This document shows, one piece after another, positions 35,760-44,982 of a stretch of DNA of 64,000 bases. A model generated the notes under the pieces. It worked only from the letters and a program-made list of their open reading frames with translations, searched no databases and was not told the DNA's origin. The first letter of the stretch is position 1, and every line of letters begins with the position of its first letter. This DNA comes from Bin34 sp963422415 (lineage in GTDB: Bacteria; Chloroflexota; Anaerolineae; Caldilineales; Caldilineaceae): positions 1,674,001 through 1,738,000 of the forward strand of contig OY729430.1 in NCBI GenBank assembly GCA_963422415.1, written 5' to 3'. Made by a program: the position numbers and the translations under genes.

Positions 35760-37808
35760 TCAAGTGGTTGCCGTCATGGTGCGGACCACGGTGCCTTCTC
35801 GGCGTTGTGGCACCCGCATGGGGAACTGTCCCTGCCTGTCCGGCGCCATGTCCTCGTTGAAATACAGAGGCACAGGGACAATGTCCACGGGTTGGCGGTT
35901 CCTGCCTTGGCCCAAGGGTGGGCAGCGCCAAGCGTCATCCGCGGCCTCCCGTCGCTCTTCCTTGAAGTTGCCCAATATGCCACAGCTGAAGCAGTGCTCG
36001 CGACAGTCGTCCACGACTCCGCCCAAAAATGTGTTGCGGTATTCCTCGTGCAGGAATTCCTTGTGCAGTCCGGCCGAAATGTGGTCCCACGGCAGCATCT
36101 CGTCCAGATCGCGATTGCGATACAGATACCAATCCATGTCCAAGCCCAGTTCATCAAACGCCTGTCGCCAGGATTCAAATTGGTAATGCTCGCCCCAGGC
36201 ATCCAGTTTGGCGCCAAGTTCCCAAGCCCGTTCCACCACGTCGCTCATGCGCCGATCCCCACGGGTGAGAAACGCCTCCATGACGGTTTCCCGCGGTTCG
36301 TTCCAGGTGAAGGCAATCGAACGGTCCCGCAGGCCCTCCTGCAAAATCTTGACGTGTCGGTCGATTTGATCCGTCCGCTCTAGGGGCACCCACTGAAAGG
36401 GCGTGTGGGGCTTGGGCACCAAGGTGCTGACGCCCACACGCACCTTGGCCTTGCGGCCGATGTGCGCGCGGCCTACCTGCAGCACCTGTTGCACCAACTG
36501 GGCAATGGCCTCCACATCCGCGTCGGTCTGCGTGGGATGGCCAATCATGAAGTACATCTTGATCGTGGTCCAGCCGCGACGGTAGACCTCCGCCGCCGTT
36601 GCGAGCAAATCCTGTGATGCAATGGGTTTGTTGATCACATCCCGCAAGCGATCCGTGGCGGCTTCGGGGGCGAAAGTGAATCCGGATCTGCGCCGTCCCT
36701 TCTCCAACAGATCCATCAGGCCCACACTAAAGGATTCGATGCGCAGACTGGGCAGACCAATGGACAGCTTGGCGTGGCCGTGCTTCTCCACGATGCGTCG
36801 CACCAGTTCCTCCACATAGGTGTAGTCACTGCTGCTCAGGCTCAGAAAGCTGACCTCCTCGAAGCCACAGTGCTCAATCATGTCGTCCACGGCCTGTAGC
36901 ACTTCCGCGAGGGGGCGTTCTCGCACAGGACGGTAGATCATGCCGGCCTGACAAAAACGACACCCTCGCGTGCATCCCCGCATGATTTCAATGGCGGCCC
37001 GGTTATGCACGGTGTCAATATAGGGCACGATGAACCTGGTGACCGGCGGAGGCAGCGTCTTCACGATCCGCTTCATCACTTCCGCCGGAGCCTCGGGCAC
37101 AATGGGGGCCACGCGCTCGATGCATCCGTCGGTCTGGTAGGTCACTTCGTACAAGGCCGGCACGTACACGCCCGGGATGCAGGCCAACCGTCGCCACAGG
37201 TCGAAGCGGCTTAGGCCGGGATTGGACTTGCGTTCCGTTTGCCAGGCCGCATGGACCTCGATCACGTCGAAAATGGCCTCTTCCCCTTCGCCGATGACCA
37301 TGGCGTCGAAGAAGGCGCTCATGGGCTCCGGGTTGTAGCAGCCGGAACCTCCGGCCAGTATCAAGGGGCAATCCGCGTTGCGGTCCATCGCCCGCAGTGG
37401 CAACCGGGCCAAATCCAGCATGGTCAGCACGTTGGTGTACAGCTGCTCGTAGGGCAGGCTGAAGGCCAGAATGTCAAAGTCGGCCAACGGATGGCGAGTC
37501 TCCAGGCTGAAAAGCGGAATCTCCTCCTGCCGCATGACTTCCTCGAAATCCGACCACGGACAGTACACCCGTTCCGCCAGCAAATCCGGGCGTTTGTTGA
37601 TCAGGTCATACAGAATCATCAGCCCCAGATTGCTGCCTCCCAGCTCGTAGATGTCGGGAAAGGCCAAGACCACGCGGCTGCGAAGTTGGAGATTGCTCCA
37701 ATCCTTGGCGATGCTGTTGAGTTCGCCGCCCGTGTAGCGGGCAGGCACGGATACTTTGGGCAACACCCTGTTCAGGCCTTGCGTGATCTGGTGTGGAGTG
37801 TCCAACAT
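35760..37808 (-). CDS. Radical SAM protein with B12-binding-like domain (TIGR03960 type)
   Basis: A 682-residue protein. Residues 1-220 form a cobalamin-binding-like Rossmann region (VVLAFPDIYELGGSNLGL...LAGGSGCYNPEP). A radical SAM core follows with the 4Fe-4S motif CTRGCRFCQAG near residue 285. The C-terminal region has a further Cys cluster (CREHCFSCGI). The family is widespread but has no proven reaction. It is partnered with the DUF2344 gene directly downstream. ATG 37808 is chosen because the earlier in-frame start adds a non-conserved segment. Confidence 0.9.
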   Translation of the reverse strand: MLDTPHQITQGLNRVLPKVSVPARYTGGELNSIAKDWSNLQLRSRVVLAFPDIYELGGSNLGLMILYDLINKRPDLLAERVYCPWSDFEEVMRQEEIPLFSLETRHPLADFDILAFSLPYEQLYTNVLTMLDLARLPLRAMDRNADCPLILAGGSGCYNPEPMSAFFDAMVIGEGEEAIFDVIEVHAAWQTERKSNPGLSRFDLWRRLACIPGVYVPALYEVTYQTDGCIERVAPIVPEAPAEVMKRIVKTLPPPVTRFIVPYIDTVHNRAAIEIMRGCTRGCRFCQAGMIYRPVRERPLAEVLQAVDDMIEHCGFEEVSFLSLSSSDYTYVEELVRRIVEKHGHAKLSIGLPSLRIESFSVGLMDLLEKGRRRSGFTFAPEAATDRLRDVINKPIASQDLLATAAEVYRRGWTTIKMYFMIGHPTQTDADVEAIAQLVQQVLQVGRAHIGRKAKVRVGVSTLVPKPHTPFQWVPLERTDQIDRHVKILQEGLRDRSIAFTWNEPRETVMEAFLTRGDRRMSDVVERAWELGAKLDAWGEHYQFESWRQAFDELGLDMDWYLYRNRDLDEMLPWDHISAGLHKEFLHEEYRNTFLGGVVDDCREHCFSCGILGNFKEERREAADDAWRCPPLGQGRNRQPVDIVPVPLYFNEDMAPDRQGQFPMRVPQRREGTVVRTMTATT

Positions 37809-38127
37809 GTAGCAATCGTGCAGGTGGCCAAGATTCCAAAGCGGAAGGGGCCTGACTCTGACATGGAGGCGTGGGCCAACCCGGACAGGTTTCCATGTCC
37901 CCTTCATGGGCGCGGGATTATAGCATGATCATTCGTCTCTTTTCCGGTGGCGGGACGGCGCCAAGGCGGGACGGCCAGCAGGGTGCGCATGTTGGCCGTG
38001 GACGCGGGACTGGGGGCCTCGGACGCTCTGTGGCTCTGTGGGATACGGACAGGGCGCTGCGGACCCTGTCTCGAGGTCAAGGAAAGCGCGGTCCCGGGCA
38101 GAGGCTCCCATCTGTGGCGGTCCAGGT
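37809..38127. other. Intergenic region with one hairpin
   Basis: This gap separates two minus-strand genes. GACAGGG (38048-38054) and CCCTGTC (38064-38070) can form a 7-bp stem with a nine-base loop; no T-run follows on either strand. It may contribute to ending the PLP-enzyme transcript. No gene or RNA was recognised. Confidence 0.35.
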
Positions 38128-39471
38128 TCAGCTACCCTTCCCAAGAGGAGTTCTCAGTTCTCGCCACTGCAGGTCTATTTCTTCAATCCGGGCATACTCC
38201 GCGTCCCAGAATGCCGATGTACGCATGGCGTCAATTTGGTCGCAGTCCACCCCATCTGCCTGCCACATATCCTTTTTCATGGCATGCAGGCGGTCGTAAT
38301 GTCCGTCTTCGGCCAGAGCGAGAACCTGGCGTGCAGGATCGAGAGAAAGGATTTCCGACCACCAGGCAGCCATTTCCGCCGTTGCGACCTGTCCTTGGCC
38401 TTGGGTCAGTGAAGCCAGGACTGATCCGTAGCGATCCTCTCCGTCCGTGGCCACTGTGATCACCGTATGGTCGGGACCGAGGTTCAGATATCGAGCCGCC
38501 TGCATGGCGCCCATGAGATTGCAAATTCCACTGGGTCCAAAGCGACCCCGCAGTCGGGCGGCCACTTGAGGATCAACGCCGAAGAGATCCGTCAAGGCAG
38601 TGTCCGGTGCGCTGAAAAGGGCCATCCCTCGCAGAGTTAGGCTGTCGGGAACCCGCACCACCAGATCCGTGGCATCGACATTGTGGATCAGAGTGACCAT
38701 CTGGTCTCCGATGCCCTCGATCCTGTGCGTACCATGCCCCCCATGCGTCAGGGTGGCGCACTCCTCAGGCTCCACGGCGGCAATCCGGATATCCGGCCAT
38801 GTTGCGCGGAGGCCCTCGCCGGTCGCCAAGGTGCCCGCGCTGCCCGGAGCGGAGACGAACAGATCTCCAGTGGACAGCCCCAACTCCTGCAGCGCGTCTC
38901 GAACGGCCTGCGCGGTTACGTGACGATGAAACCGATAGTTCGCAAAATCCGAGAACTGGTCCAAGACCACGCAGTCCGGTCGGTCCGCATACCGGTCGCG
39001 CGTGCGCTGCAAGGTCAGGTTTACATCCGCCTCCGAGCCGGGAGTCAGGTCTGTCATGGCGCCGTATCGTTCAATCAGGAGATAGCGCTCCCGGCTCATG
39101 CCGGCCGGCATCACCACCTTGGCTTCGTAGCCCTTGATGCGGCTGGCCCAAGCAACGCCAATGCCAAAATTGCCGGTGGAGGGCGCCACGACCGTTGTCT
39201 GTCCGGGACGAATCCCCTGCAGCTCCCGTTCCATGAGCATGGCACAGGCCGGACCCACTTTCATGCTGCCGGCAGGGAAGGAACCCCCATCCAAGACCAC
39301 CAGATTGGCTTCCAGTCCGGTTATGGCCTGAGGGATCTGCATGGCCGATATGCATCCAGCCTCATCCAGCCAGTGCACATTGAAGAGGTTGTCCCTATGC
39401 AATGGATTTTGCAGGCGCAGACTGGCCGCATGCAGACGAAACTGTGGAGACAGGCGAGTCGGATCTTGCAT
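38128..39471 (-). CDS. PLP-dependent lyase/synthase family protein (cysteine/threonine synthase-like)
   Basis: A 447-residue fold-type II PLP enzyme. Lys71 in PAGSMKVGPA is the expected Schiff-base lysine, in place of the usual S-x-K-x-R environment. APSTGNFGIGVAWA provides the substrate/phosphate loop, APGSAGTLATGEG the PLP phosphate cup, and ATDGEDRYGS a C-terminal contact. The relationship to cysteine synthase/threonine synthase is clear, but the active-site sequence diverges, so the substrate is uncertain. ATG 39471 is chosen near the start of similarity; a GTG at 39555 in frame would add 28 residues. It is flanked by non-coding DNA on both sides and stands alone. Confidence 0.78.
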   Translation of the reverse strand: MQDPTRLSPQFRLHAASLRLQNPLHRDNLFNVHWLDEAGCISAMQIPQAITGLEANLVVLDGGSFPAGSMKVGPACAMLMERELQGIRPGQTTVVAPSTGNFGIGVAWASRIKGYEAKVVMPAGMSRERYLLIERYGAMTDLTPGSEADVNLTLQRTRDRYADRPDCVVLDQFSDFANYRFHRHVTAQAVRDALQELGLSTGDLFVSAPGSAGTLATGEGLRATWPDIRIAAVEPEECATLTHGGHGTHRIEGIGDQMVTLIHNVDATDLVVRVPDSLTLRGMALFSAPDTALTDLFGVDPQVAARLRGRFGPSGICNLMGAMQAARYLNLGPDHTVITVATDGEDRYGSVLASLTQGQGQVATAEMAAWWSEILSLDPARQVLALAEDGHYDRLHAMKKDMWQADGVDCDQIDAMRTSAFWDAEYARIEEIDLQWRELRTPLGKGS

Positions 39472-40090
39472 TTCGGCATACGTGGGGCCATGGAGCGAGG
39501 CGGGAATTTCACGCAAGAGAGGACCTCGGAAGAGCGGAATGCGGACAGGAACCACCCCATAATGGCAGGTTGCTCCGGAATCCCGTGTATTGGCACGGCC
39601 ATGTCTTGGTATCCTGCAGGGCCGTTGACCGGCGGCGTTGCCCCAGGCTGCACACCGGAACGGCTCTGCTGTTCCGGGCCGTTGGGTCTAGGCAAGACTC
39701 GGCTGGTCACGGTTGGATCAAGACCGGTTGCGGTTGAGCGTTGGGACAAGCTCTGCAGCTCTGATGCTCTGACTCCCCATTCCAAACTGCCAAATGCCCA
39801 ATGGGCCAAGGCGGCTAGAATGGCTAGTTTGGCAAAGTGGGCCAGTTCAAAGAGGGACGGCATGTTCCGAATCGAACTTGTTTGCAGTATCGGCGCTGAG
39901 ACTCGACCCTCCATTTGCATGTTGGCTTGGAATTCGAAATCTAGATGTAATAGAACAGGGCGATGCCCGGACAGAGTCTCGCCTACATGGAATGCAAGTG
40001 AGAGTCCGATTGCATGAGGCAAGAGGAGACGAAATCGACCGCCGGTCTGGGCGATGACGAAATCCGTCCCGCCCTCTCCCAGGGACTGTC
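39472..40090. other. Intergenic region, no gene recognised
   Basis: About 620 bases lie between the minus-strand PLP enzyme and the broken epimerase. Frames on both strands run open for up to 230 codons but are mutually antisense and have no recognised motifs. The region, next to a pseudogene, may be decaying. Confidence 0.4.
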
Positions 40091-41090
40091 ATGCAAGATC
40101 TCTCGTCTCACCATGTCCTCATCACGGGCATTACCGGCCGGGTTGGCTCCTTGCTGACGCAAGAGTTGCTGGGCCGAGGCGCCCGTGTGCGCGGTCTCGT
40201 CATGCCATCCGACTCCCTGCGCGCTCGCATACCTCGGGAAGTTGCGACAATGTCCGGCGATCTTGGCGTCATGGTCGCCTTGGAGGCGGTTGTCATCCTT
40301 ATACCAGCCACATGACGATCCACTGATCTGGCAGGTCAACGTGGAAGGTACCCGCAACTTGTTGATCGCTGTGCAACAGCGGCTCCCGACGCCTCTGCGA
40401 TTGCTGTTCACTTCGAGCGACCAAGTGTATCCAGGCCCTTTTCCCCGCTACACGCCAACGGACGAAGATCATCCCTTGGAACCCATTACCTCCTATGGCG
40501 CCAGCAAGCTAATCGGTGAGGAGCTGGTGCACTAGACCGCCCGCACCGTGCCCCAGACGGAATTCACGATTGTGCGCTTCTGTCACAATCAGACTTGGCA
40601 GGAAGTCACGGATCCGCAGGATTTCTTTGTCGCCCGTCAGTTCTTTGTCGCCCGTCAGTTCTTTGTACGCGGTCGGTTGGCATATTTGCAGGAAAGCGGC
40701 CGCACCGATCCTGTGACTGCCGAAAGCATTCGCAGACTGTGCGCAGTGGAGCTGGCCGACACCGGAGAAGCTCTGACGATGGACATAAGGGACACCCGAG
40801 ATATCGCGGCTGGCTTGGTACCTGCGCCCTTCCACGGCAACGCCCGCAACCCGGTCTTCAACTTCGCTCCGCAGAATCCCGTGTCCCTGGCGGATGCAAT
40901 TCCCTATATGGGCAGGGCCCTCGATCGCCGCTGGGTGGAGGTGCAGCTGCCCGGTGTCCCGGCCCGCTCCCATCTGAACGGAGACAAGGCAAGGCGGTTG
41001 TTGGGGATCCAGCAGCGCATCACGATCTTTGACATGATCGACACGGCGACACAGGGAGGCCCCCGTTGGCCCTGCAGCACAAGCTCATGA
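40091..41090 (+). pseudogene. Disrupted NAD-dependent epimerase/dehydratase
   Basis: Three segments in two frames reconstruct one extended-SDR protein. 40091-40315 encodes the NAD-binding start (VLITGITGRVGSLLTQELLGRGARVRGLV). A frame change near 40300-40320 leads into QVNVEGTRNLL, LLFTSSDQVYP and SYGASKLIGEE, which hold the SSD/YxxxK catalytic region. That frame is cut by a TAG at 40533-40535 and continues after it with TEFTIVRFCHNQTW to about 41090. Some residues between the first and second parts are missing. An 18-base tandem duplication lies at 40623-40658. The gene therefore looks inactivated by frameshift plus stop, unless assembly errors are responsible. Confidence 0.82.
40623..40666 (+). 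repeat. 18-bp tandem duplication in the epimerase pseudogene
   Basis: The unit TTCTTTGTCGCCCGTCAG occurs at 40623-40640 and exactly again at 40641-40658, followed by its first eight bases to 40666. In the reading frame it repeats FFVARQ. Replication slippage in a gene no longer under selection is a likely origin. Confidence 0.9.
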
Positions 41091-41307
41091 TTCAGAGGGA
41101 ATGCCAATCTGCGCCCAATGGCCACGCGAAGCGGCATGAAGCGAGGCAGACCCGATAGAAGATCTGATGAGAGTGAATCCGAATCGTAGTGATTTCGCGG
41201 AGAACCCGCCCCGGAAATTGCACTGGGACTGCGCAGGGACACTCTCTCTGCGTGCCTGATCGCTTGCGGGACAAAAACGCCCCGTGCAGGGCGAGACGCC
41301 TGTTGAA

Positions 41308-41337
41308 TTGACAGGAAGCGGCTGGCAGACATAGAAT
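41308..41337 (+). promoter_or_regulatory. Promoter of tRNA-Glu
   Basis: TTGACA (41308-41313) and TAGAAT (41332-41337) are separated by 18 bp, giving a start near 41344, about 40 bases ahead of the tRNA. The -35 is a perfect consensus, and the form matches the tRNA-Arg and rpsT promoters. Confidence 0.7.
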
Positions 41338-41384
41338 TCCATCCGCTGGCTTCGTTGGGGTCTGCGGACTGCGTTGGAGCTTGG

Positions 41385-41457
41385 GGCGCATTCGTCTAAC
41401 GGTTTAGGATTCTGCCCTCTCAAGGCAGCGATACGGGTTCGAATCCCGTATGCGCCA
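41385..41457 (+). tRNA. tRNA-Glu (anticodon CTC)
   Basis: A 73-base cloverleaf. The acceptor GGCGCAT pairs with ATGCGCC followed by discriminator A. The anticodon stem CTGCC/GGCAG encloses CTCTCAA (anticodon CTC), and the T-arm contains GGGTTCGAATCCC. The CCA end is not encoded. The D-arm TCGTCTAACGGTTTAGGA is typical of tRNA-Glu. Confidence 0.94.
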
Positions 41458-41616
41458 TTCCCCCTTGTCCGCAGTGAGCATCCCCGATTGGCCGGGGTCT
41501 GCCCGCAGTGCCCTTGATCCTGTTTTTCCGCGGTTGTCTCAGTGGCATCTCGGGAATTGCTGTCTGCAAGGACCCTCCGGCGGCCCATGCCCAGAGATTG
41601 GGTTCTGGCTCCCCGT

Positions 41617-41645
41617 TTGAGTGGACCAAGAGTGTCACATATAAT
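41617..41645 (+). promoter_or_regulatory. Promoter of the sugar ABC-transporter operon
   Basis: TTGAGT (41617-41622) and a consensus TATAAT (41640-41645) are 17 bp apart, about 105 bases upstream of the binding-protein ATG. The intervening leader has no evident operator repeat. Confidence 0.6.
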
Positions 41646-41755
41646 CAACGGCGGTTCGTTATGCAGGGACCTTGTTCCGCTGGCCGTGCGGTGTGGTACA
41701 TGTTATGTCCCCGGAAACGAACCAGGACAATTTCAACAGCAACAGGAGATCACCG

Positions 41756-43054
41756 ATGGCGGAAAAGGTTGGCCGACGCGCGTTTTTACAGGGTCTTGGC
41801 ATGGCAGGCGCCGGTCTGGCTCTGGCTGCCTGTGCCGTGCCTGCAACAAATACGGAAGAGCCGGGCGCCGCCCCGATTCACCTGACCTTGTGGGGTTGGT
41901 GGCAGCCGCGCATGGATGTATACGACGGGGTCGCGCAGCAATGGGCGGAGCAGCGAGACGGCTACACCATCGAGGTGTTGGCCATCTCCAGCCGTATGGA
42001 AAAGATCGCCTCGGCTTTGGAGGCCAATACCCATCCGGATCTGTTCAAGATGGGCGAAGAATTCTTCCCCATGCGCCGTGAAGGGCTGCTGCTGGAGTTT
42101 CCGGAAGAGATATTTCCCGCCTCCTGGTATGAAGAGACCTATCCCACCGTGGATTGGGATGTGTATGGACGGTATGTGATACCCACAGGGGTGAGCAGCA
42201 CCCTTCTGGTATACAACCGGACCATGTTCGAAGAGGTGGGACTGGATCCGGATGTACCGCCGGTCTCTTGGGATGACTTCCTGGTGGCCGCGGAAGCCAC
42301 CACTACGCGGGATGCGGGTGGCATTACCCGTTGCGGCGTGGTGCCGGCCGACGAGTGGAGAGCCTACAATCAGGTTCTGCAGCTGGGCGGCAATGTGGTG
42401 GACGCGTCCAGCGGACAGGTACAGGCCACGTTTGACAGCGAGGAATCGATAGCCGGTTTCAAGTACATTGCCGACCTGAACCTCGTGCATGACGTATGGG
42501 ACAAGGATTTTCCCTGGAATGGCGAGGCGGTCGGTACGGGACTGGCCTGCATGACAGAGGAGCAGGCATGGATCGTGGGCGAGCTGCGGGCGACATTCCC
42601 CGACATCTATCCACACTTGGGGTTTGCCCCGCCACCCACGCCTGCGGGCGCGCCCGATCCCCTGTATGGCTACAAGTCCACGGTGCTTTCCGTGTCCGCC
42701 TTCAAGGGCAAGGAAGAGCATTACGATGCCGTGTACGACTTCCTTAAGTATCTCTACGTGGATGCAGGCACGGAGGCCTACTGGGCCTTGGCCCAGATGA
42801 TCAGCATTGCGCCGGTGCGGGCGGAACTGCTGAGCGATCCCAGATTGCAGGAGGATGCAGGTCTGGCCTTGGCGGCGCAAGTGCTGGCCCTGGAGCACGA
42901 TCCGGTGGAGCCCCCGCCGGAGCTGGGCCGTGTCTATGGCGACGCGTTCTTCCGCATGCTGAACGAAGGCATGGCCGCCGAGGAGGCCATGGCCATGGCC
43001 AATCAAGAAGCCCAGTTGCTGTTTGATCAGGGCCTAGGCGCGGAAATGGTCTGA
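41756..43054 (+). CDS. Sugar ABC transporter substrate-binding lipoprotein
   Basis: A 432-residue extracytoplasmic solute-binding protein of family 1. The N-terminus has a twin-arginine-like RRAFLQGLGMAGAG followed by a lipobox ending LAAC at about residue 27, so it may be Tat-exported and lipid-anchored. LTLWGWWQPRMDVYDG, a Trp-rich ligand region, and YGYKSTVLSVSAF near residue 300 fit carbohydrate-binding proteins. ATG 41756 follows CAGGAG. Two permease genes follow after a large palindrome, and the operon ends in an FAD oxidoreductase. The substrate is unknown; a mono- or oligosaccharide is likely. Confidence 0.92.
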   Translation: MAEKVGRRAFLQGLGMAGAGLALAACAVPATNTEEPGAAPIHLTLWGWWQPRMDVYDGVAQQWAEQRDGYTIEVLAISSRMEKIASALEANTHPDLFKMGEEFFPMRREGLLLEFPEEIFPASWYEETYPTVDWDVYGRYVIPTGVSSTLLVYNRTMFEEVGLDPDVPPVSWDDFLVAAEATTTRDAGGITRCGVVPADEWRAYNQVLQLGGNVVDASSGQVQATFDSEESIAGFKYIADLNLVHDVWDKDFPWNGEAVGTGLACMTEEQAWIVGELRATFPDIYPHLGFAPPPTPAGAPDPLYGYKSTVLSVSAFKGKEEHYDAVYDFLKYLYVDAGTEAYWALAQMISIAPVRAELLSDPRLQEDAGLALAAQVLALEHDPVEPPPELGRVYGDAFFRMLNEGMAAEEAMAMANQEAQLLFDQGLGAEMV

Positions 43055-43063
43055 CCGAGACAG

Positions 43064-43093
43064 CCCTGAGGGATCCGCGCGGATCCCTCAGGG
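43064..43093 (+). promoter_or_regulatory. Perfect 30-bp palindrome between binding protein and permease
   Basis: CCCTGAGGGATCCGC is followed directly by its exact reverse complement, giving a 15-bp arm on each side with no spacer. It begins ten bases after the binding-protein stop and lacks a T-run. Such intercistronic hairpins in sugar ABC operons commonly protect the upstream mRNA and partly stop transcription, so the binding protein outnumbers the permeases. That role is inferred here. Confidence 0.75.
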
Positions 43094-43142
43094 ACTTGAT
43101 TCGGACCGCCCGGCCCCGAACCCCTGCTGAAACCCTTGCATT

Positions 43143-44057
43143 ATGTTGGCCCGCTTAGGCTTGGGGGGACGCGTGCCTCTGTCCGGGCTCCAGAAGACGC
43201 AGCGCAACTTCGTGCTCACGGTCCTGATTCCGACCATGGCCTTCTTTGCACTCTATCGCATTTTCCCGGTCGGATATGCCTTCTTCATCAGTCTGCACGA
43301 TTGGCGCCTGCTGCGGGACGATCAGTTCTTCATCGGAGTCAACAACTACCAGACGATTGTCCAAGATCCGATCTTTTGGCGGTCCATTGGCAACGCCTTT
43401 TACTACACTCTGGGGGCGACTCTGGGAGGAGTGACGCTGTCCCTGATCCTGACACTGCTCATCAATCCGATCCGATCCGGCAGCCTAGTCTTCCGCCTCA
43501 TCTATTTTCTGCCTCAGATGACCAGCGGCGTGGCGGTGTTGCTGGCGTGGAACTGGTTGTTGCAGCCCCGTTTCGGACTGATCAACCAGGCTTTGGTGTC
43601 CGTGGGCCTGGAGCGGATCAACTTTCTGGGTTCCACCACGCTGGCCATGCCCACCTTGATCATGATGGCCATCTGGGGTGGCCTGGGCTTTACCATGGTG
43701 ATTCTGCTGGCCGGTTTGCGCGGCATTCCCCTGGAGTACTACGAGTCGGCCCGCATTGACGGGGGCACCCGGTGGCATCTGGCCCGCTGGATCACCATTC
43801 CGCTCATGAAACCGGTCCTGACCTTTGTGGTCGTGACCGGAATCATCGGCGGCTTCAACGTGTTTGGGGTGATCTACATTCTGACCGGTGGCGGCCCCTT
43901 GAACGCCACCATGACCATCTCGTACTACATCTTCCAGAACGCCTTTCAACGGCGTTTTGTGGGATTGGCCTCGGCCATGGCCTTTGTCATGTTTGCCATC
44001 GTGCTCCTGATGACGGTGGCCCAACTCCGCATCACGCGTGAGAACTGGGAGATCTGA
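43143..44057 (+). CDS. Sugar ABC transporter permease (MalF/UgpA-type)
   Basis: A 304-residue inner-membrane protein with six predicted helices. The cytoplasmic EAA loop that docks the ATPase reads EYYESARIDGGTRWHLARWITIPLMKP near residues 200-226. FGVIYILTGGGPLNATMTISYYIF near the end is typical of the MalF/UgpA group. It overlaps the second permease by one base (TGATG). Together they form the membrane channel for the preceding binding protein. The ATG is 49 bases after the palindrome. Confidence 0.94.
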   Translation: MLARLGLGGRVPLSGLQKTQRNFVLTVLIPTMAFFALYRIFPVGYAFFISLHDWRLLRDDQFFIGVNNYQTIVQDPIFWRSIGNAFYYTLGATLGGVTLSLILTLLINPIRSGSLVFRLIYFLPQMTSGVAVLLAWNWLLQPRFGLINQALVSVGLERINFLGSTTLAMPTLIMMAIWGGLGFTMVILLAGLRGIPLEYYESARIDGGTRWHLARWITIPLMKPVLTFVVVTGIIGGFNVFGVIYILTGGGPLNATMTISYYIFQNAFQRRFVGLASAMAFVMFAIVLLMTVAQLRITRENWEI

Positions 44058-44929
44058 TGCAGAATGTGACGGCCGCGGATCTGACGCCGCGGCGTGTGGC
44101 GCCCATGGGGCGCGGCGGCACGCTGTCATTGAGCTTCAACTACTTGGTTCTGACTCTGGGCGCCATTACCATGCTGGCGCCCTTTTTGTGGATGATATCC
44201 ACGGCCTTCAAGCCGCAGTCCGAATGGATTACCTTTCCTCCGGCGCTGCTGCCGCAGGATCCGACCTGGGCGAACTTCGTCACGGCCATCGAACGCCTGG
44301 ATATCTATCGGCTCTACGGGAACACCCTGTTCATTGCCATCACCAAGTCCGCACTCAACATCTACGTAAGCAGTCTGGCGGGATACGTCTTTGGCAAGTT
44401 CGACTTCCGATACAAGGACTTCCTCTTCTACCTGATACTGGCCACCTGGATCATTCCCTTCGAGGTCTACATGATTCCGCTGTATCTGATGGTGGTGCAG
44501 CAGGGCATGGCGGATTCCTGGTGGGCCTTGTTCATCCCGGAAATGTCCAGCGCTTACGCCATCTTCATGTTTCGCCAGTTCATGTTTACCATTCCCAACG
44601 CTCTCATCGATGCCGGGCGCATTGACGGGGCCAGCGAATGGTACATTTGGCATCGACTCGTCCTGCCGCTTTCGGTGCCCGTGCTGGCCACCCTGTCCGT
44701 CTTCTACTTCATGTGGAACTACAACGACTTCATGTGGCCCTTGATTGTGCTGGTGTCCCCCAAGAAATACGTGCTCTCCATTGGTCTCGCGGATTTTCTG
44801 GGCGAGAACGGATCCTTTCACGGACTGATCATGGCAGGCGCCACGATGGCTTCCATTCCCATCATGGTGGTTTTCCTTTTTCTGCAGCGCCACATCACTC
44901 AAGGCATTGTTCTGACTGGGATGAAATAG
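44057..44929 (+). CDS. Sugar ABC transporter permease (MalG/UgpE-type)
   Basis: A 290-residue partner permease with six helices. The MalG-type EAA loop NALIDAGRIDGASEWYIWHRLVLPLSVP is present, and the protein ends with the usual short tail QRHITQGIVLTGMK. ATG 44057 overlaps the upstream stop, so the two permeases are translationally coupled. No ATP-binding subunit lies in the operon; many family-1 sugar importers borrow a shared MsmK/UgpC-like ATPase encoded elsewhere. Confidence 0.94.
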   Translation: MQNVTAADLTPRRVAPMGRGGTLSLSFNYLVLTLGAITMLAPFLWMISTAFKPQSEWITFPPALLPQDPTWANFVTAIERLDIYRLYGNTLFIAITKSALNIYVSSLAGYVFGKFDFRYKDFLFYLILATWIIPFEVYMIPLYLMVVQQGMADSWWALFIPEMSSAYAIFMFRQFMFTIPNALIDAGRIDGASEWYIWHRLVLPLSVPVLATLSVFYFMWNYNDFMWPLIVLVSPKKYVLSIGLADFLGENGSFHGLIMAGATMASIPIMVVFLFLQRHITQGIVLTGMK

Positions 44930-44982
44930 TTCGCAACGTCCTTCACAGACAGGGAATCTGGCATATTCGGGAGTACACCACC

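Noticed and set aside
41085..41648. Frame containing AYGIRTRIAALRGQNPKPLDE
   Set aside because: Antisense translation through tRNA-Glu, not a gene.
44638..44982. N-terminal extension of the FAD protein
   Set aside because: It overlaps the permease in another frame and lacks similarity; ATG 44983 begins the dinucleotide fold.
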